Shown one piece after another: positions 5,498 to 5,741 of a stretch of DNA of 5,741 bases. Position numbers and translations under genes: made by a program. The stretch spans positions 1-5,741 of the forward strand of contig DISE01000111.1 of NCBI GenBank assembly GCA_002421865.1. Reading direction: 5' to 3'. This stretch comes from Castellaniella sp. UBA6218 (GTDB lineage: Bacteria > Pseudomonadota > Gammaproteobacteria > Burkholderiales > Burkholderiaceae_B). A model generated the notes under the pieces. It searched no databases. It worked only from the letters and a program-made list of their open reading frames with translations, and was not told the origin of the DNA. Each line of letters opens with the position of its first letter. Positions within the stretch are counted from its first letter, which is position 1.

Positions 5498-5503
5498 CTT
5501 TTC

Positions 5504-5741
5504 ATGACCCGCCGTTTCGAGACCCTGGCCATCCACGCAGGCTATGCCCCCGATCCCACCACCAAATCGGTTGCCGTGCCGATCTATCAGACCACCTCGT
5601 ACGCGTTCGACGACACCCAGCACGGCGCGGACCTGTTCGATCTGAAGGTCGCCGGCAACATCTACACACGGATCATGAACCCGACCACTGCCGTCCTGGA
5701 GGAGCGCGTCGCCGCCCTGGAAGGCGGCGTGGCCGCGCTGG
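5504..5741 (+). CDS. metY: O-acetylhomoserine sulfhydrylase (O-acetylhomoserine aminocarboxypropyltransferase), N-terminal part
   Basis: MetY is a pyridoxal-phosphate enzyme that condenses O-acetylhomoserine with sulfide to give homocysteine and acetate, the direct sulfhydrylation route to methionine. Only 79 of roughly 425-430 expected residues are in the window. The visible part shows the Cys/Met-metabolism PLP family pattern: RFETLAIHAG at 4-13, PIYQTTSYAF at 26-35, NIYTRIMNPT at 52-61 (the Tyr/Arg that contact the cofactor phosphate in this fold), and LEERVAALEGGVAAL at 65-79. The DLFDLKVAGNIYTR stretch favours MetY over cystathionine gamma-synthase/MetB. The PLP-binding lysine is beyond the edge. 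The start has an ideal AGGAGA ribosome binding site. The gene is divergent from the AsmA-family gene with a 280-base control region. The family is certain; assignment to MetY rather than a close relative is strong but rests on a fragment. Confidence 0.92.
   Translation, partial: MTRRFETLAIHAGYAPDPTTKSVAVPIYQTTSYAFDDTQHGADLFDLKVAGNIYTRIMNPTTAVLEERVAALEGGVAAL

Larger units (their letters stand above)
5224..5503. promoter_or_regulatory. Divergent control region between the AsmA-like gene and metY
   Basis: No credible gene lies in these 280 bases; reading frames crossing it have no start signal or family likeness. An AT-rich island (6 G/C in the 30 bases 5371-5400) probably marks promoter DNA for one or both genes. 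To its left is a cluster of GCATT-type direct and inverted repeats; to its right are a MetR-like dyad, a -10-like box and a repeat just before the metY ribosome binding site. On the minus strand TAGAAT (5336-5331) resembles a -10 box for the AsmA-like gene, but no matching -35 was found. I looked for conserved cores of SAM-binding riboswitches upstream of metY and recognised none. Confidence 0.55.

Noticed and set aside
5431..5503. SAM or SAH riboswitch in the metY leader
   Set aside because: The expected conserved cores were not recognised by eye and the probable leader is short. A covariance-model search would be needed to exclude it fully.
5381..5623. An 80-codon minus-strand frame across the metY start
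   Set aside because: It overlaps the start, ribosome binding site and early codons of metY on the opposite strand and resembles nothing.
5452..5741. An upstream ATG in the metY leader, open to the window edge
   Set aside because: It is out of frame with metY, has no ribosome binding site, and reads through metY in a shadow frame; the ATG at 5504 has the proper signal and family match.

Overview
The window looks like ordinary chromosome from a GC-rich betaproteobacterium, most likely Burkholderiales and perhaps the Alcaligenaceae (Bordetella/Achromobacter/Castellaniella-like). This placement is inferred from the GC-rich codon usage, the divergent ftsY / rsmD-coaD arrangement and the character of the proteins. 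It does not come from a database match. No RNA gene, insertion sequence, CRISPR array or phage gene was seen.

Layout. Positions 1-1031 (minus) hold the first 343 codons of ftsY, the signal recognition particle receptor GTPase; its C-terminus lies off the left edge. A 79-base divergent gap follows. Next come rsmD (16S rRNA m2G966 methyltransferase, 1111-1719, plus) and coaD (phosphopantetheine adenylyltransferase, 1716-2228, plus). These two overlap by an ATGA junction and form a coupled pair. Three bases after the coaD stop begins a convergent pair on the minus strand, transcribed from right to left: a large AsmA-family envelope protein (2641-5223), then a 129-residue protein that looks like an isolated N-terminal MOSC beta-barrel domain (2232-2621). 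A GC-rich hairpin sits at the coaD / MOSC_N junction. A 280-base divergent intergenic region (5224-5503) contains an AT-rich island and several small repeats. To its right starts metY (O-acetylhomoserine sulfhydrylase, 5504 onwards, plus), of which only the first 79 codons are present.

How the genes work together. They are mostly housekeeping: co-translational membrane targeting (ftsY), ribosome modification (rsmD), coenzyme A synthesis (coaD), envelope lipid homeostasis (AsmA-like) and methionine/homocysteine synthesis (metY). Apart from the rsmD-coaD coupling and the AsmA to MOSC_N operon, I see no evidence of one shared system. The parts that deserve a second look are small: the MOSC_N protein without its catalytic MOSC core, an 8-codon minigene that stitches the AsmA stop to the MOSC_N start through two ATGA overlaps, an AT-rich rsmD tail that may hide a coaD promoter, two tight hairpins in the first codons of coaD, and the repeat-rich asmA/metY control region.
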